DNA from: Tritrichomonas musculus
Lineage: Eukaryota; Parabasalia; Tritrichomonadida; Tritrichomonadidae
Direction of reading: 5' to 3'
Assembly: GCA_039105265.1 (NCBI GenBank)
Contig: JAPFFF010000022.1
Location: forward strand, 2,377,137-2,441,136
Length of the DNA: 64,000 bases
Positions 9,891 through 17,861 of this stretch are shown here, piece after piece. Below the pieces are notes generated by a model. The model ran no database searches, was not told where the DNA came from, and was given only the letters and a program-made list of their open reading frames with translations. Each line of letters begins with the position of its first letter. The stretch's first letter is position 1. The position numbers were made by a program, and so were the translations under genes.

Positions 9891-10133
9891 TTACTCGTTG
9901 ACGTTGTTTTTGGCATCGAGTTCTGCTTTGAGGGCTCTGAGTTCGAGCAACTCTTTCTTCTTACGCTCACGGTAGGCTTTCTGTTGAGCACGTCTGGCGA
10001 GGATACGTTCTTCATCGGTGGCATACTTGCGCTTACGTCCACGGTTGGATTTAGGCGCTGGGGCGGTGATCTCGTTAAGGAGGTCGGTTGAGGAGGATGG
10101 TTTGATGACGTCTGTCTCGGTGGTGATACTCAT
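9891..10133 (-). CDS. bZIP-like basic DNA-binding protein
   Basis: An 80-residue protein. After a polar N-terminus comes a basic block GRKRKYATDEERILARR, then AQQKAYRERKKKELLELR and ALKAEL. The ARRAQQKAYRERK part resembles the basic region of Yap/Pap1-type bZIP factors, with heptad leucines behind it. A counterpart with the same GRKSKYNTPEERLEARR layout lies at 60613-60889 in element E. The segment WSAKRREHWNAYMRNY in the G protein at 44341-44907 is more distant. It is likely a small transcription or genome-binding protein. The start is preceded by TATTTTTC about 15 nt upstream. Confidence 0.7.
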   Translation of the reverse strand: MSITTETDVIKPSSSTDLLNEITAPAPKSNRGRKRKYATDEERILARRAQQKAYRERKKKELLELRALKAELDAKNNVNE

Positions 10134-10168
10134 TTAATGTGAAAGAAAAATATTGGTACTGATGTCGT

Positions 10169-10762
10169 TTAGAGATCGTGTTGGCGTTTGAATTTCGAGT
10201 ACATGATCGCAACCACTTTGTTGTCGACATCGCGTGTATTGACATACTTATTCCCGGACTTGGTCTCACAGATGTGTAGTATTCGATACTCGATGCCGGT
10301 CCAGAAGTAAAACACGTCGTCATGGAAGTAGTAGTTCTCGAATTCGTGATGACCGTTGGTCGTATCATAGAAGTCGACGACCATAGCATCTTCAGGCAAC
10401 TCGTCAACGTATTCGTATTTGACATTACCTTTGTGACCCGTTCTGTTAAGTTGATTCTCGGTTGGAGTAACCCAGCGTAGATTCGTTGAGTGATAGTCTG
10501 TTCGATCGCGGTTGCGGTGATCTACCTGAGTCATGTGTTCAGGGTCATCGTTATCGACCCATTGTTTCGCGATGACACGATGCTTTAGATATTTCTTGCC
10601 GTTAAGAGCGATACATGGGTAGCCGTTAGTGCCAATTGATTCAGAAACGACGTGTCCGTTAGACTTTCGACGAATTGGATATGGATATTCGACGCAGATC
10701 TCGTAGTCGTCATCGGCGACCAAGGTCTCCCAGCTTGCTTGCTCGTCAATTACTGTAGCCAT
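10169..10762 (-). CDS. HNH endonuclease, paralogue of the one at 1491
   Basis: A 197-residue NUMOD4/HNH_3 protein. It starts MATVIDEQASWETL; the opening WETL..DDDYEIC..YPYPIRRKSNG matches the 1491 gene almost word for word. The core has KHRVIAKQWVDNDDPEH and VDHRNRDRTDYHSTNLRW. The C-terminus again holds EYVDELPEDA and HEFENYYFHDD...GIEYR. The longer open frame up to 10867 is not used here because CTTTTTATC lies about 15 nt before the ATG at 10762. The two nucleases bracket the giant gene and minor capsid gene in opposite orientations, which suggests independent homing events or an old duplication inside the element. Confidence 0.85.
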   Translation of the reverse strand: MATVIDEQASWETLVADDDYEICVEYPYPIRRKSNGHVVSESIGTNGYPCIALNGKKYLKHRVIAKQWVDNDDPEHMTQVDHRNRDRTDYHSTNLRWVTPTENQLNRTGHKGNVKYEYVDELPEDAMVVDFYDTTNGHHEFENYYFHDDVFYFWTGIEYRILHICETKSGNKYVNTRDVDNKVVAIMYSKFKRQHDL

Positions 10763-10794
10763 GTTTGAATTCGTGATAAAAAGTTGGATTAGAA

Positions 10795-11025
10795 TTAGTT
10801 TGACGTGAATTCGGATACGACTGATTCGATCATGATTTCTCGTTCCGCTGAATTCCGCGGTACCCATTTTCGTGTACGATATGATGCTCCATGATCACCG
10901 CTATCGATTGGTGAAGGAACGAAGTCAATCGGTTGAGTATTCGTCCGCATAGCGGGGTACGAAGTATCGAGATATGATCCTCGGAAGCTGGGTACCATTT
11001 CGAGGAATCTCGAAGGTGAAATCAT
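10795..11025 (-). CDS. Small hypothetical protein
   Basis: A 76-residue frame starting MISPSRFLEMVPSFRG. It is rich in Ser, Pro and Arg, with no recognised domain. It lies 32 bp upstream of the HNH gene on the same strand. No clear T-rich box precedes its ATG, so it is a weak call; it could be a remnant. Confidence 0.35.
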   Translation of the reverse strand: MISPSRFLEMVPSFRGSYLDTSYPAMRTNTQPIDFVPSPIDSGDHGASYRTRKWVPRNSAEREIMIESVVSEFTSN

Positions 11026-11189
11026 TTGACCTTGGCGGTTAAGGCGAATCAAATTGACCTTCCAACCGCTATAAACGATATCCCGAATCTATCGTCAAAA
11101 CCGCTCTAAGTGCCTCCTATCGCGAGATACCCGCATTCGCGGCTAGACCCATTACGAAGATGTACCCAAAGGGACCTAGATTTATGTCT

Positions 11190-11275
11190 GATCAGATACG
11201 GCTCAGTGGTAAGGCGTTTCCACGGTAATCCGGAGTACCTGGTTCGATTCTGCTACGGGCCGTTCTTTTATTCGA
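11190..11275 (+). other. tRNA-like segment with A-box and B-box, not a convincing tRNA
   Basis: GGCTCAGTGGTAAGG resembles an A-box/D-arm, and GGTTCGATTC 45 bp later matches the B-box/T-loop consensus. TTCTTTT follows, as a weak Pol III stop. The acceptor stem cannot be paired (the 3' part ACGGGCC has no partner in the expected place) and the T-stem is poor. It may be a decayed tRNA or an internal Pol III promoter for another small RNA. Confidence 0.3.
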
Positions 11276-11327
11276 ATAATTCTTCGTCTTCTTCTAAGAG
11301 ATTCCGTATATGATCTCGTCTCTAGAT

Positions 11328-11520
11328 GATGTTCGCTAATGCGTTCTGGTCGCGCGAAGTTGAAAGAAGAGCTATTGTGGTTCCACATCTAGGTGATGTT
11401 CGCTAACGCGTTCCGGTCATGCTAGGTTGAAAGAAGAGCCATAATACTCCGTACTTCCGAGATGTTCGCTAACGCGTTCCGGTCGTGCTAGGGTGAAAGA
11501 AAGGTCGTATACGGAACTCT
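11328..11520. repeat. Three tandem repeats of about 66 bp
   Basis: The core GATGTTCGCTAA(C/T)GCGTTC followed by (C/T)GGTC, then a GTTGAAAGAAGAG-like tail, begins at 11328, 11395 and 11461. The copies diverge modestly. They lie in the 600-bp gene-free gap of element A between the tRNA-like segment and a strong hairpin, so an origin, packaging or regulatory role is possible. Confidence 0.8.
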
Positions 11521-11534
11521 CTTTCTGCTCCAAT

Positions 11535-11588
11535 CCCAGGTGGAGATATCTTCACAGTCCGATTGAATGCACTACATCTCCACCTGGG
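11535..11588. promoter_or_regulatory. Perfect 13-bp inverted repeat, hairpin
   Basis: CCCAGGTGGAGAT at 11535-11547 is exactly matched by ATCTCCACCTGGG at 11576-11588, with a 28-nt loop. T-rich tracts follow (GGTTTTTG, CCTTTTTG). It could terminate the minus-strand transcript that ends at 11628 or mark a replication site. Confidence 0.7.
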
Positions 11589-11627
11589 AACGGTTTTTGC
11601 TCCCTTTTTGCTCAAAAATAGATCAGA

Positions 11628-12044
11628 TCACTCGTCTTGGGAGTCCAGTTCACGGAAGTCGTTGATGGAATGAACTCCCCTGAGAACGTCGTGTGCTTTG
11701 GTGTATATCGCTTCATATCTCTTCAACTCAGATCTGAGACAGAGCTTGTCGATGTAGTAATCGTAGTAGGTCTTATCTTCGAATTGCTTCGGAGTCAGGT
11801 CGATAGTCATCAACATTGGGTCTCGGTAGACGGTTCGATAACGACTCTCTCTGACGGTGATGTAAGGGACTTTCCCGAAGAGGTCAATCAACTGGGACAT
11901 ATCGAGAACGGTGGATCCGTATTTGACTTGCAATGGACGAACGCTGATACCGAATTCATTTGGGTAGATCTTGCTGTCGAGGTAGACGTAGAGTTTGGTG
12001 CTGTCTTTGGGTTGAACTGTTTCGACGAACTGCTTGAGGGACAT
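11628..12044 (-). CDS. Hypothetical protein, 138 residues
   Basis: The sequence begins MSLKQFVETVQPKD. Mixed alpha/beta, with a tyrosine-rich stretch KTYYDYYIDKLCLRSELKRYEAIY near the C-terminus (about 91-115). No family recognised. It is the last gene of a minus-strand series (polymerase, 12068 gene, this gene) with gaps of about 25 bp, so it is probably expressed alongside them. A TTCTTTTACG box lies about 20 nt upstream of the ATG. Confidence 0.6.
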   Translation of the reverse strand: MSLKQFVETVQPKDSTKLYVYLDSKIYPNEFGISVRPLQVKYGSTVLDMSQLIDLFGKVPYITVRESRYRTVYRDPMLMTIDLTPKQFEDKTYYDYYIDKLCLRSELKRYEAIYTKAHDVLRGVHSINDFRELDSQDE

Positions 12045-12067
12045 GTGTTTGTGGTGGCGTAAAAGAA

Positions 12068-12253
12068 TTAGTTTGGAAGCAATTCGGTAATGAGATAGAG
12101 TTCGCCGTCCAGCAAGACAGCTTCGTCACCGTAACCGTTGTACCATTCATCGAGAACGAGACCTGTTGTCGTGTCGATCACTTCGTGAGGTTCAGTAATA
12201 GAGATCTCGTACTTGCCATCGAATCCGGGGATGCTTACGAAGGTGGGTTCCAT
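12068..12253 (-). CDS. Stand-alone NUMOD4-like small protein
   Basis: A 61-residue protein, MEPTFVSIPGFDGKYEIS and so on. The SIPGFDGKYEIS segment matches the opening of NUMOD4 DNA-binding modules normally fused to HNH nucleases, but no HNH part follows. It may be a nuclease remnant or a small DNA-binding protein. ATTCTTTTTG lies about 12-20 nt before the ATG, and the gene sits 24 bp behind the polymerase gene. Confidence 0.55.
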   Translation of the reverse strand: MEPTFVSIPGFDGKYEISITEPHEVIDTTTGLVLDEWYNGYGDEAVLLDGELYLITELLPN

Positions 12254-12277
12254 TTCGTTGGCACAAAAAGAATTGGT

Positions 12278-15200
12278 TTAGAACTGGACTTTGCGGAGGA
12301 ACTGTGGTCGAGTAACCTGATCGAAGGTCTTCGTCTTCACGAAACAGTTGGCGCCATCAGTGAGATCGAACGTAACTGATTCTCCATGATACATTCGTTC
12401 ATACAGCTCTTCAACGGTGATTCCGAGTCGTTTACACTTGTTAAGGATACACTGACGTGGTACTCCCTTACAGCGGATGTGGTAACCTTCGTTGCCGGCT
12501 TCATCTACGAGGATGTCGAGGTAGGACTTCTTCCCCAAAGCGATCAACTTACGGGAGTGTACGTCACCGACTGCACCAGGGAATGCATCGAAGTCGCAAT
12601 GGAACTGGGTCATCTGTTTACCGATCAACTCACTTCCGTACTTGGTTTTGTAGATCGCTGAGAGCTTGGAGACGTCGGACTCTTTGAGATGCATGCTATC
12701 GGTGTCTTGGTAGTAGATGTCGATATCGTTCTGTTCCGCTGTGGTCATGACCTGATTCATGATATGCTTAGACCAGGATAGAACGGAGGCTCCGAACTGC
12801 GGTAGGTTGAAGTGGTTGTTGATGGGCTTGATCTTCTTGACGAACGCTTTAGATGAGTCGGTGAAGGATACTTCTTTGATGTAGTTGTAGTTGCGGTAGA
12901 TGTAGGAGATGAGCTTCTTACGATCAACTACCTTGACTTCATCGACCATGGGTTTCAGGATCGACTTGCCATAAATGGAGTTCAACAACAACTTGATTGT
13001 CTTCTCGAGTGGATTCTTCTCGGACTTGTACTTCGATCGAAGGTCGAATAAGGTCTGGATGAAGGTGTTGATCTTGTTGTTGAATCCATCATCGAAGTAG
13101 TATCCACGGATGAATTCGTATTCGATGTCGTAGAATTCGATGAGATCCATTAACGTGATCTTGTCTACGTAGTAGTGATCAACTGGTTCGTTACAGAAGA
13201 TCTTCGATCCAGCTTCGTTATGTTTGAATACCTGACCGAATCTATATGGACGATTGGACTTGCACGAGAGCTTGGTGATGTTGATCTCGATGAAGAAGGT
13301 GTCGTAACTCATGAGTTGTTCATGAGAGCAGTTGTCGGGAATCACCTTAGGAATGCCCTTTGCGACGCCATCCATAATCGACATGGCTGATGGATAGAGA
13401 CTGACGGCGTCAAAGTCTTGGATACGCCCCTCTACGTACTGCTTCTCGTTGTCAGCCGTCATGGTACGTCCACCACTGACACATCGTTGAATAAAGTTCT
13501 GTGGTTTACCAGCCAGTTGGAAGCATCCCTCGAAGCAGCCGTAGATACGGGCGAAGTCGTAACCGACAGCTGAGATGGAGATGAATTGATGGATACCTAT
13601 CCAGGGCTTCTCGGTCGTCTTGAACACTTCGGCCAAGTCGTTGTTGAACTTCGTCATACCGTCCATCAATGTGACGCAGTCTTTGATGCAGTAGAACCGG
13701 GCATACTTCATGATGTCGATACTGGAGTCCGATTCGTTGTAGGCTTTGGCGAACTTGGCGTTCTTGAGTAACTGTTCGCGGTCTTGTTCGAGGACGGAAG
13801 TGCTCTTACGGTCTTCATTCTCAGCGACGTATTGGGCGAAGAACTCATCAAATGGGATCCATCGACGTTTGATGTTCGCTTGGGTATAGATCTTGTATGC
13901 GATGATCTCTTTGTGTACCTTGAGGTTGAACATGCTATCGAAGTCACATAATGGAGCGGGGATGATGGACTTGCTGTTGCGGAACGTTAGATGCTTCTCC
14001 CTGATCTTCTTCGGCTTCGAGATCTTGGTTTTGGGGTCGGTGACCTCAATCGTCTTATAGCGATCCATAACGACTTGGAGTAACGTACCTGATCGTTGAG
14101 TGACTTGGACCTCCCACCCTGGTTCGTTAATGAAGAAGCACGCATCGTATTTCAGGTTATGGAAGTACGTAAGGGAGTTGGTCGTGAGGGAGTTCAAGAA
14201 TTCGGACGTAAGGTTCTCGCCGTCGAAGTGCGATATGTTCTTGTCATCACAGAGGCAACATAGATAGGGTTTGTGTTTGTCGCCCGTTACGTCAGTCTCG
14301 TAATCGGCGTAGTAGATGTGCGTCCAATCAGTGATATTCTTAGCGTCTGTCGTTTCGGCTTTGCAACACAACTTCTCGTCGTAGATGAGGTCAACGTAGT
14401 CGTTCAAGTGGTTATCGAACTCACAGGTGCTGAGGATAGCTTGCTCGCATTGGTTGATCTCTCTGAAGAGGTTGCATTCAAACATCGTTTCCAAGACAGT
14501 CAAGAGACCTGTTCCCTTATCGGATTTGTCTCCACGCTTGTTCTTGATCATGAATCGTTCAGGAGTTGGATACTTAGAGTCAAGTTCGTCTCGGTGTTCG
14601 ATATAGTACTTCGTGATGGGAAGTACCTCATGATCATCGATCATGTAGTGTTCTTTGTAGAGCAATAACCTAACGACTCGATCTGCTACGACTTTGGCGT
14701 TCTTGCGCGTGTCGACTGAATCTCGTTTACGATGTCGTGATTCTCGGTTGTCGTTAACGCGACTTACCACGAAATGACACTTCATCTGGGTGGCGATCTC
14801 AGTGATCTTCTTGTTGGGGATTGATCGTGTAAGCATGACGTTACGGAGCTTCTGAATCTCATCATCCGTGAAGACACCTGATTGAATGCAAGCATAGACG
14901 AAGCAGTTGTCACGGTAGTTCTTCTTGTCGATGGAGTCGTAGATCTGATACCTCGTCAAGTCCAACCCTTTGAGGAGATTGATGAAGGGGAAGAAGGCAC
15001 CGTCTGGAGCGTCACGATAGTCATCTACGGATTCTATTACGTGACCTTCTCCGTCGAGGAACTCAGTCTTACCGGTCTTCTCGTTCTTGGTCATCTTGAT
15101 GAACTTCACTTCGAACCTGACTGGAATGTAATCCCAACCGATGAGATTAGGATCACAATCGGAGTAGTATTCTTCTACTGTGATCTCACCGAGGATACAT

Positions 15201-15814
15201 CTGATCATGGTTTCGAGATCCAATTCTTTGTTGACGCTGAAGACTCTGCCGTGTCCGTTCATGTCATATCCGTAGACGAGAGGTTTCCATTCGCTTGACT
15301 TCTGCTTACGAATCTGTCTCAAGACCTTGACAAAGGCGTACTGTTTCTCAGAACCGTCATCGATATCGACTTCGAAGGATTCATGGTTCTTGACCGCTGA
15401 CATCATCTCCCTCATGTCTTCTCGATACGCGTCTTTGTCGTGAACGTTCTCTTCGTAACGACGTCTCTCTTCTGTCTTCGAAATCGTGTATCCGGTATCG
15501 ATGTCTCCGAAGTAACGATTGAATAGGGCATCATCTTTGAGAGACTGTTCGCGTTGGACTTTCTGTTCCAGTTCTTTCTGTCGTTGTTCTCTCGTCGAGG
15601 TCATGCGTTCAAAGAAGTCGTTGTCGGCTTTTCGATTCAACTCTACCTTGTTGACGTAATCCCTGACGCGAACACCTCTGAAGTCGATTTCCAGCTCACG
15701 GATCATCTTCTTAAGGATTGGCTTCAACTGACGGACAGTCATAGATCTATACTGATTGAAACCAGGCAACGACAAGATCTCCGACTTAGAGAGCTTACTC
15801 AATAACTTGGCCAT
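12278..15814 (-). CDS. polB: Protein-primed family B DNA polymerase of element A
   Basis: A 1178-residue replicative polymerase of the DNA_pol_B_2 type. Exonuclease motifs: YADYETD (about 500), FHNLKYD (Exo II) and YCIKDC (Exo III). Polymerase motifs: DAVSLYPSAM (motif A, about 800), LLLNSIYGK (motif B, about 945) and YYQDTDS (motif C, about 1034), so all key residues are present. The N-terminal 450 residues include a charged coiled coil and a DNCFVYACIQSG...KEHYMIDD region that resembles an OTU-like cysteine-protease fold; this is tentative. There is no HNH insertion, unlike the element B polymerase. The longer frame up to 15919 is rejected because an ATTTTTTATTT box lies just upstream of the ATG at 15814. 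It would replicate the linear element from a terminal protein. Confidence 0.92.
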   Translation of the reverse strand: MAKLLSKLSKSEILSLPGFNQYRSMTVRQLKPILKKMIRELEIDFRGVRVRDYVNKVELNRKADNDFFERMTSTREQRQKELEQKVQREQSLKDDALFNRYFGDIDTGYTISKTEERRRYEENVHDKDAYREDMREMMSAVKNHESFEVDIDDGSEKQYAFVKVLRQIRKQKSSEWKPLVYGYDMNGHGRVFSVNKELDLETMIRCILGEITVEEYYSDCDPNLIGWDYIPVRFEVKFIKMTKNEKTGKTEFLDGEGHVIESVDDYRDAPDGAFFPFINLLKGLDLTRYQIYDSIDKKNYRDNCFVYACIQSGVFTDDEIQKLRNVMLTRSIPNKKITEIATQMKCHFVVSRVNDNRESRHRKRDSVDTRKNAKVVADRVVRLLLYKEHYMIDDHEVLPITKYYIEHRDELDSKYPTPERFMIKNKRGDKSDKGTGLLTVLETMFECNLFREINQCEQAILSTCEFDNHLNDYVDLIYDEKLCCKAETTDAKNITDWTHIYYADYETDVTGDKHKPYLCCLCDDKNISHFDGENLTSEFLNSLTTNSLTYFHNLKYDACFFINEPGWEVQVTQRSGTLLQVVMDRYKTIEVTDPKTKISKPKKIREKHLTFRNSKSIIPAPLCDFDSMFNLKVHKEIIAYKIYTQANIKRRWIPFDEFFAQYVAENEDRKSTSVLEQDREQLLKNAKFAKAYNESDSSIDIMKYARFYCIKDCVTLMDGMTKFNNDLAEVFKTTEKPWIGIHQFISISAVGYDFARIYGCFEGCFQLAGKPQNFIQRCVSGGRTMTADNEKQYVEGRIQDFDAVSLYPSAMSIMDGVAKGIPKVIPDNCSHEQLMSYDTFFIEINITKLSCKSNRPYRFGQVFKHNEAGSKIFCNEPVDHYYVDKITLMDLIEFYDIEYEFIRGYYFDDGFNNKINTFIQTLFDLRSKYKSEKNPLEKTIKLLLNSIYGKSILKPMVDEVKVVDRKKLISYIYRNYNYIKEVSFTDSSKAFVKKIKPINNHFNLPQFGASVLSWSKHIMNQVMTTAEQNDIDIYYQDTDSMHLKESDVSKLSAIYKTKYGSELIGKQMTQFHCDFDAFPGAVGDVHSRKLIALGKKSYLDILVDEAGNEGYHIRCKGVPRQCILNKCKRLGITVEELYERMYHGESVTFDLTDGANCFVKTKTFDQVTRPQFLRKVQF

Positions 15815-15934
15815 TTCAGGTAAATAAAAAATTAATGTTGGACTACGGAAATTCGATATGGATGGATTTGATGACTGTTGGTGTCCTGAAGGAGGTATCA
15901 CTCCGGGGACGGACTCCAAAAATGAAGATCCGAT

Positions 15935-16168
15935 TTAGTCATCCAACACCAATCCGATAATGGTCTTGATGACTTCGATCTTTCTGTCCATGCCGATATC
16001 GTCGTCGTAGGCTACGTTTAAGAGTCTGTCGAAATCGGATTCGTTTTCAACCTCAACATCGAGCTCTATCTCATCACCGAAGTAGTCTTCGATGAATTCG
16101 ATGATGTCGTTGACTGAATGAACTTCAGAGATGTCGATAGCTTCGAATACATCTTCACAGGCGTTCAT
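15935..16168 (-). CDS. Small acidic hypothetical protein
   Basis: A 77-residue, strongly acidic protein (MNACEDVFEAID...FIEDYFGDEIELDVEVENE). No family recognised. The ATG at 16168 is chosen over the longer frame because GATTTTTTATCC lies about 20 nt upstream. It is upstream of the polymerase on the same strand. Confidence 0.5.
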   Translation of the reverse strand: MNACEDVFEAIDISEVHSVNDIIEFIEDYFGDEIELDVEVENESDFDRLLNVAYDDDIGMDRKIEVIKTIIGLVLDD

Positions 16169-16277
16169 CTTATGTGTATAACTACGGGATAAAAAATCGA
16201 TAGAGAAATCGTTTGAGGCATTTCGGGGTCGGAGGTATCCGGGGACGATGAACTCCACTTCTGAGACCAAAAATGAT

Positions 16278-16616
16278 TCAACGACAGCCGCGTCTGTTGG
16301 GCAATTCGATCTTGGGCATGTCCCTGATGATATCAAGCATTCGATCGTTCACATATAGAGTGTCGTGTCTGGACTCATCCGTCACTAGATTGAACACTAA
16401 TGAGTTACCGACCGTATGCCCCTTCACTACCTCGACGAGCTTATCGGTTGCGATGTATCGATATACCTGTCGTTGACTGGGACTGAAGAAGAAGATTCGT
16501 TTACGGAACGTGTGCTTACCGTGAGATACAATACGTTTGATATCGTTAGGCATGACCTGATCAGGGACTGCAAGACCGTCGAAGTCGTCATGGTGAATGT
16601 AATAGGGAGTACTCAT
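16278..16616 (-). CDS. Hypothetical protein, 112 residues
   Basis: Begins MSTPYYIHHDDFDG; basic middle (HTFRKRIFFFSPSQRQVYRYIA). No family recognised. CTTTTTAGCC lies about 12 nt before the ATG, as for other element A genes. It is the outermost gene at the right side of element A. Confidence 0.55.
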   Translation of the reverse strand: MSTPYYIHHDDFDGLAVPDQVMPNDIKRIVSHGKHTFRKRIFFFSPSQRQVYRYIATDKLVEVVKGHTVGNSLVFNLVTDESRHDTLYVNDRMLDIIRDMPKIELPNRRGCR

Positions 16617-16897
16617 TTGCGGTGAGGCTAAAAAGATGTCTCTATAACGAAATCCCTAGTGTTTCCAAGCAGCTGTTGGAGCAGTGGAGATGGCTGTGAT
16701 TGGGAAACTCGTTTAGAGGTCCGTAACTGTCGTTTTTTGGGTGATTTGAGCTTCTCGGGAGGTGTTGAGGGTGGAGAGTTGACGGAATGACCGTAATGGG
16801 CCTCTGGAGGGCTGTTGGGAGGGTCTCAGACGACCTTCAAAACCGGTAAGTGGGGGCGAAAGGGCTTGTCCCTGTAGCCCCCCTTAACCATTCTACT
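16617..16897. other. Gene-free right flank of element A
   Basis: About 280 bp, G-rich on the plus strand (runs such as GTGGGGGCG). I see no ORF, repeat or hairpin. It presumably holds the right terminus of element A; the exact end is not proven. Confidence 0.4.
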
Positions 16898-16968
16898 AAA
16901 GTCCTATCTCAGGTAAACAGTCATTTTCACATTTCGATAAAGTATTTGTCCCCATTTGCTCAGATGGA
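16898..16968 (+). pseudogene. 5' flank fragment of the Ulp1-like protease split by element B
   Basis: A short frame that stays open up to the left end of element B and ends inside the GATGGA duplication. Its coded residues (HFDKVFVPIC) look like the strand that precedes the catalytic histidine in Ulp1/C48 proteases. The rest of the domain is at 42130-42456. It belongs to the older element G. Confidence 0.6.
16963..16968. repeat. Target site duplication GATGGA, left copy
   Basis: GATGGA directly precedes the AGTAGTGATAG terminus of element B and is repeated at 42130-42135 after the right terminus. Six base pairs is the duplication length known for Polintons. Confidence 0.95.
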
Positions 16969-17207
16969 AGTAGTGATAGTGTATCAATAATCCAGGTCAG
17001 ATAGAATCCACTTAAAACGCCCATAAATGGCCCATTTTTGGGCCCATATTCGGGTTAAAATTCAAAATCCACATATGGGACCCATACTGCATACTACCCC
17101 AAAACGCCCATAAAACGCCCATATTCGGACCCATACAAATTCCGAAAATAGGCCGCATATGGACCACCTATGGCCCACTTATGGCCAATATATGGGACTA
17201 CCTATGG
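16969..17207. repeat. Left terminal inverted repeat of element B
   Basis: 239 bp matching the reverse complement of 41891-42129 with about one mismatch. It begins AGTAGTGATAGTGTATCAAT and is rich in ACGCCCATA and GGACCA-type motifs. Less exact similarity continues inward to about 17230. Confidence 0.95.
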
Positions 17208-17234
17208 ACCACTTATGGGACCACTTATGGAACA

Positions 17235-17326
17235 AGCTAATGGAACAACGGAACTTCGTTCCTGAGGCATTTCATGCCGAAGCTAATGGAACAACGGAAC
17301 TTCGTTCCTAAGGCATTTCATGCCGA
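17235..17326. repeat. Two 46-bp tandem units with palindromes
   Basis: Units 17235-17280 and 17281-17326 differ at one base. Each holds two small palindromes, GGAACTTCGTTCC and GGCATTTCATGCC. They occur only at the left side of element B, inside the TIR, so they may mark the left end functionally. Confidence 0.85.
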
Positions 17327-17431
17327 AGCTAATGGAACGTTCCGATGGCGACACAGACCGATGGAACAGACCAGATGAATTCCAAAAATAACGCGATTCT
17401 CGAATCAATCCAATTTTTTATCCAGTTAGAA

Positions 17432-17734
17432 ATGAATTCAGCAACAGCTGCTATGCCACAACTCTCCACTGTCGAAGCTAATGGTGTCAAACTCGATTAC
17501 CTCGAACGAGTCATCCTCAAGAAATACCCCCAATGGAAATCCCTTGCATTCGACTACCACAACGACGATGATTTCATGGACGATCTCATTGACACAATAT
17601 CAAATTTTGAAACCGATTTGGAATCCCTTCGAACCAAAATCATAGATGGTGATAGCTATGATCGCAAGGAACTCGATTTGGGGCGTATCAAGATGCTATT
17701 GAAAATACTTGCATTCTCATATGAATATGCGTAA
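17432..17734 (+). CDS. Small hypothetical protein conserved in elements B and D
   Basis: A 100-residue acidic protein beginning MNSATAAMPQLSTVEANG, with DYLERVILKKYPQWKSLAFD and DFMDDLIDTI helices. No family recognised. The copy in element D (51914-52216) is nearly identical. The ATG at 17432 is chosen, not 17345, because CAATTTTTTATC sits 12 nt upstream and the same box precedes the next gene; residues before it differ between B and D. It is the first gene inside the left TIR. Confidence 0.65.
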   Translation: MNSATAAMPQLSTVEANGVKLDYLERVILKKYPQWKSLAFDYHNDDDFMDDLIDTISNFETDLESLRTKIIDGDSYDRKELDLGRIKMLLKILAFSYEYA

Positions 17735-17861
17735 GCTCAATCGAAGATTGCGCTTGAGCATTTATGCATTCGCATTCCCATTATATATTTTTGGACTCAA
17801 CTTCATATGATGTAATAACTAGCTAGTTCGCAATGCAACTCAATTTTTTATCGAAATCCAA

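Larger units (their letters stand above)
1..16897. mobile_element. Element A: Polinton-like virus-type element, left end outside window
   Basis: A run of closely packed genes with higher GC than the rest of the window: capsid protein, HNH endonucleases, fibre-like protein, minor capsid candidate, bZIP-like protein and family B polymerase. This gene set is that of Polinton/Maverick or adintovirus-like elements. No integrase or packaging ATPase is seen in the visible part; they may lie left of base 1. The right boundary is inferred: the Ulp1-like reading frame of another element opens at 16900, and the sequence just before it ends in ACT, as expected for an AG...CT terminus. No TIR partner can be seen, so the end could be off by tens of bases. 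The visible genes look intact. Confidence 0.7.

Noticed and set aside
11190-11275. Functional tRNA gene
   Set aside because: A-box and B-box are good, but the acceptor stem and T-stem cannot be paired.
17345-17431. Upstream ATG at 17345 as start of the first element B gene
   Set aside because: The T-rich box lies between it and the ATG at 17432, and the extra residues are not conserved in element D.
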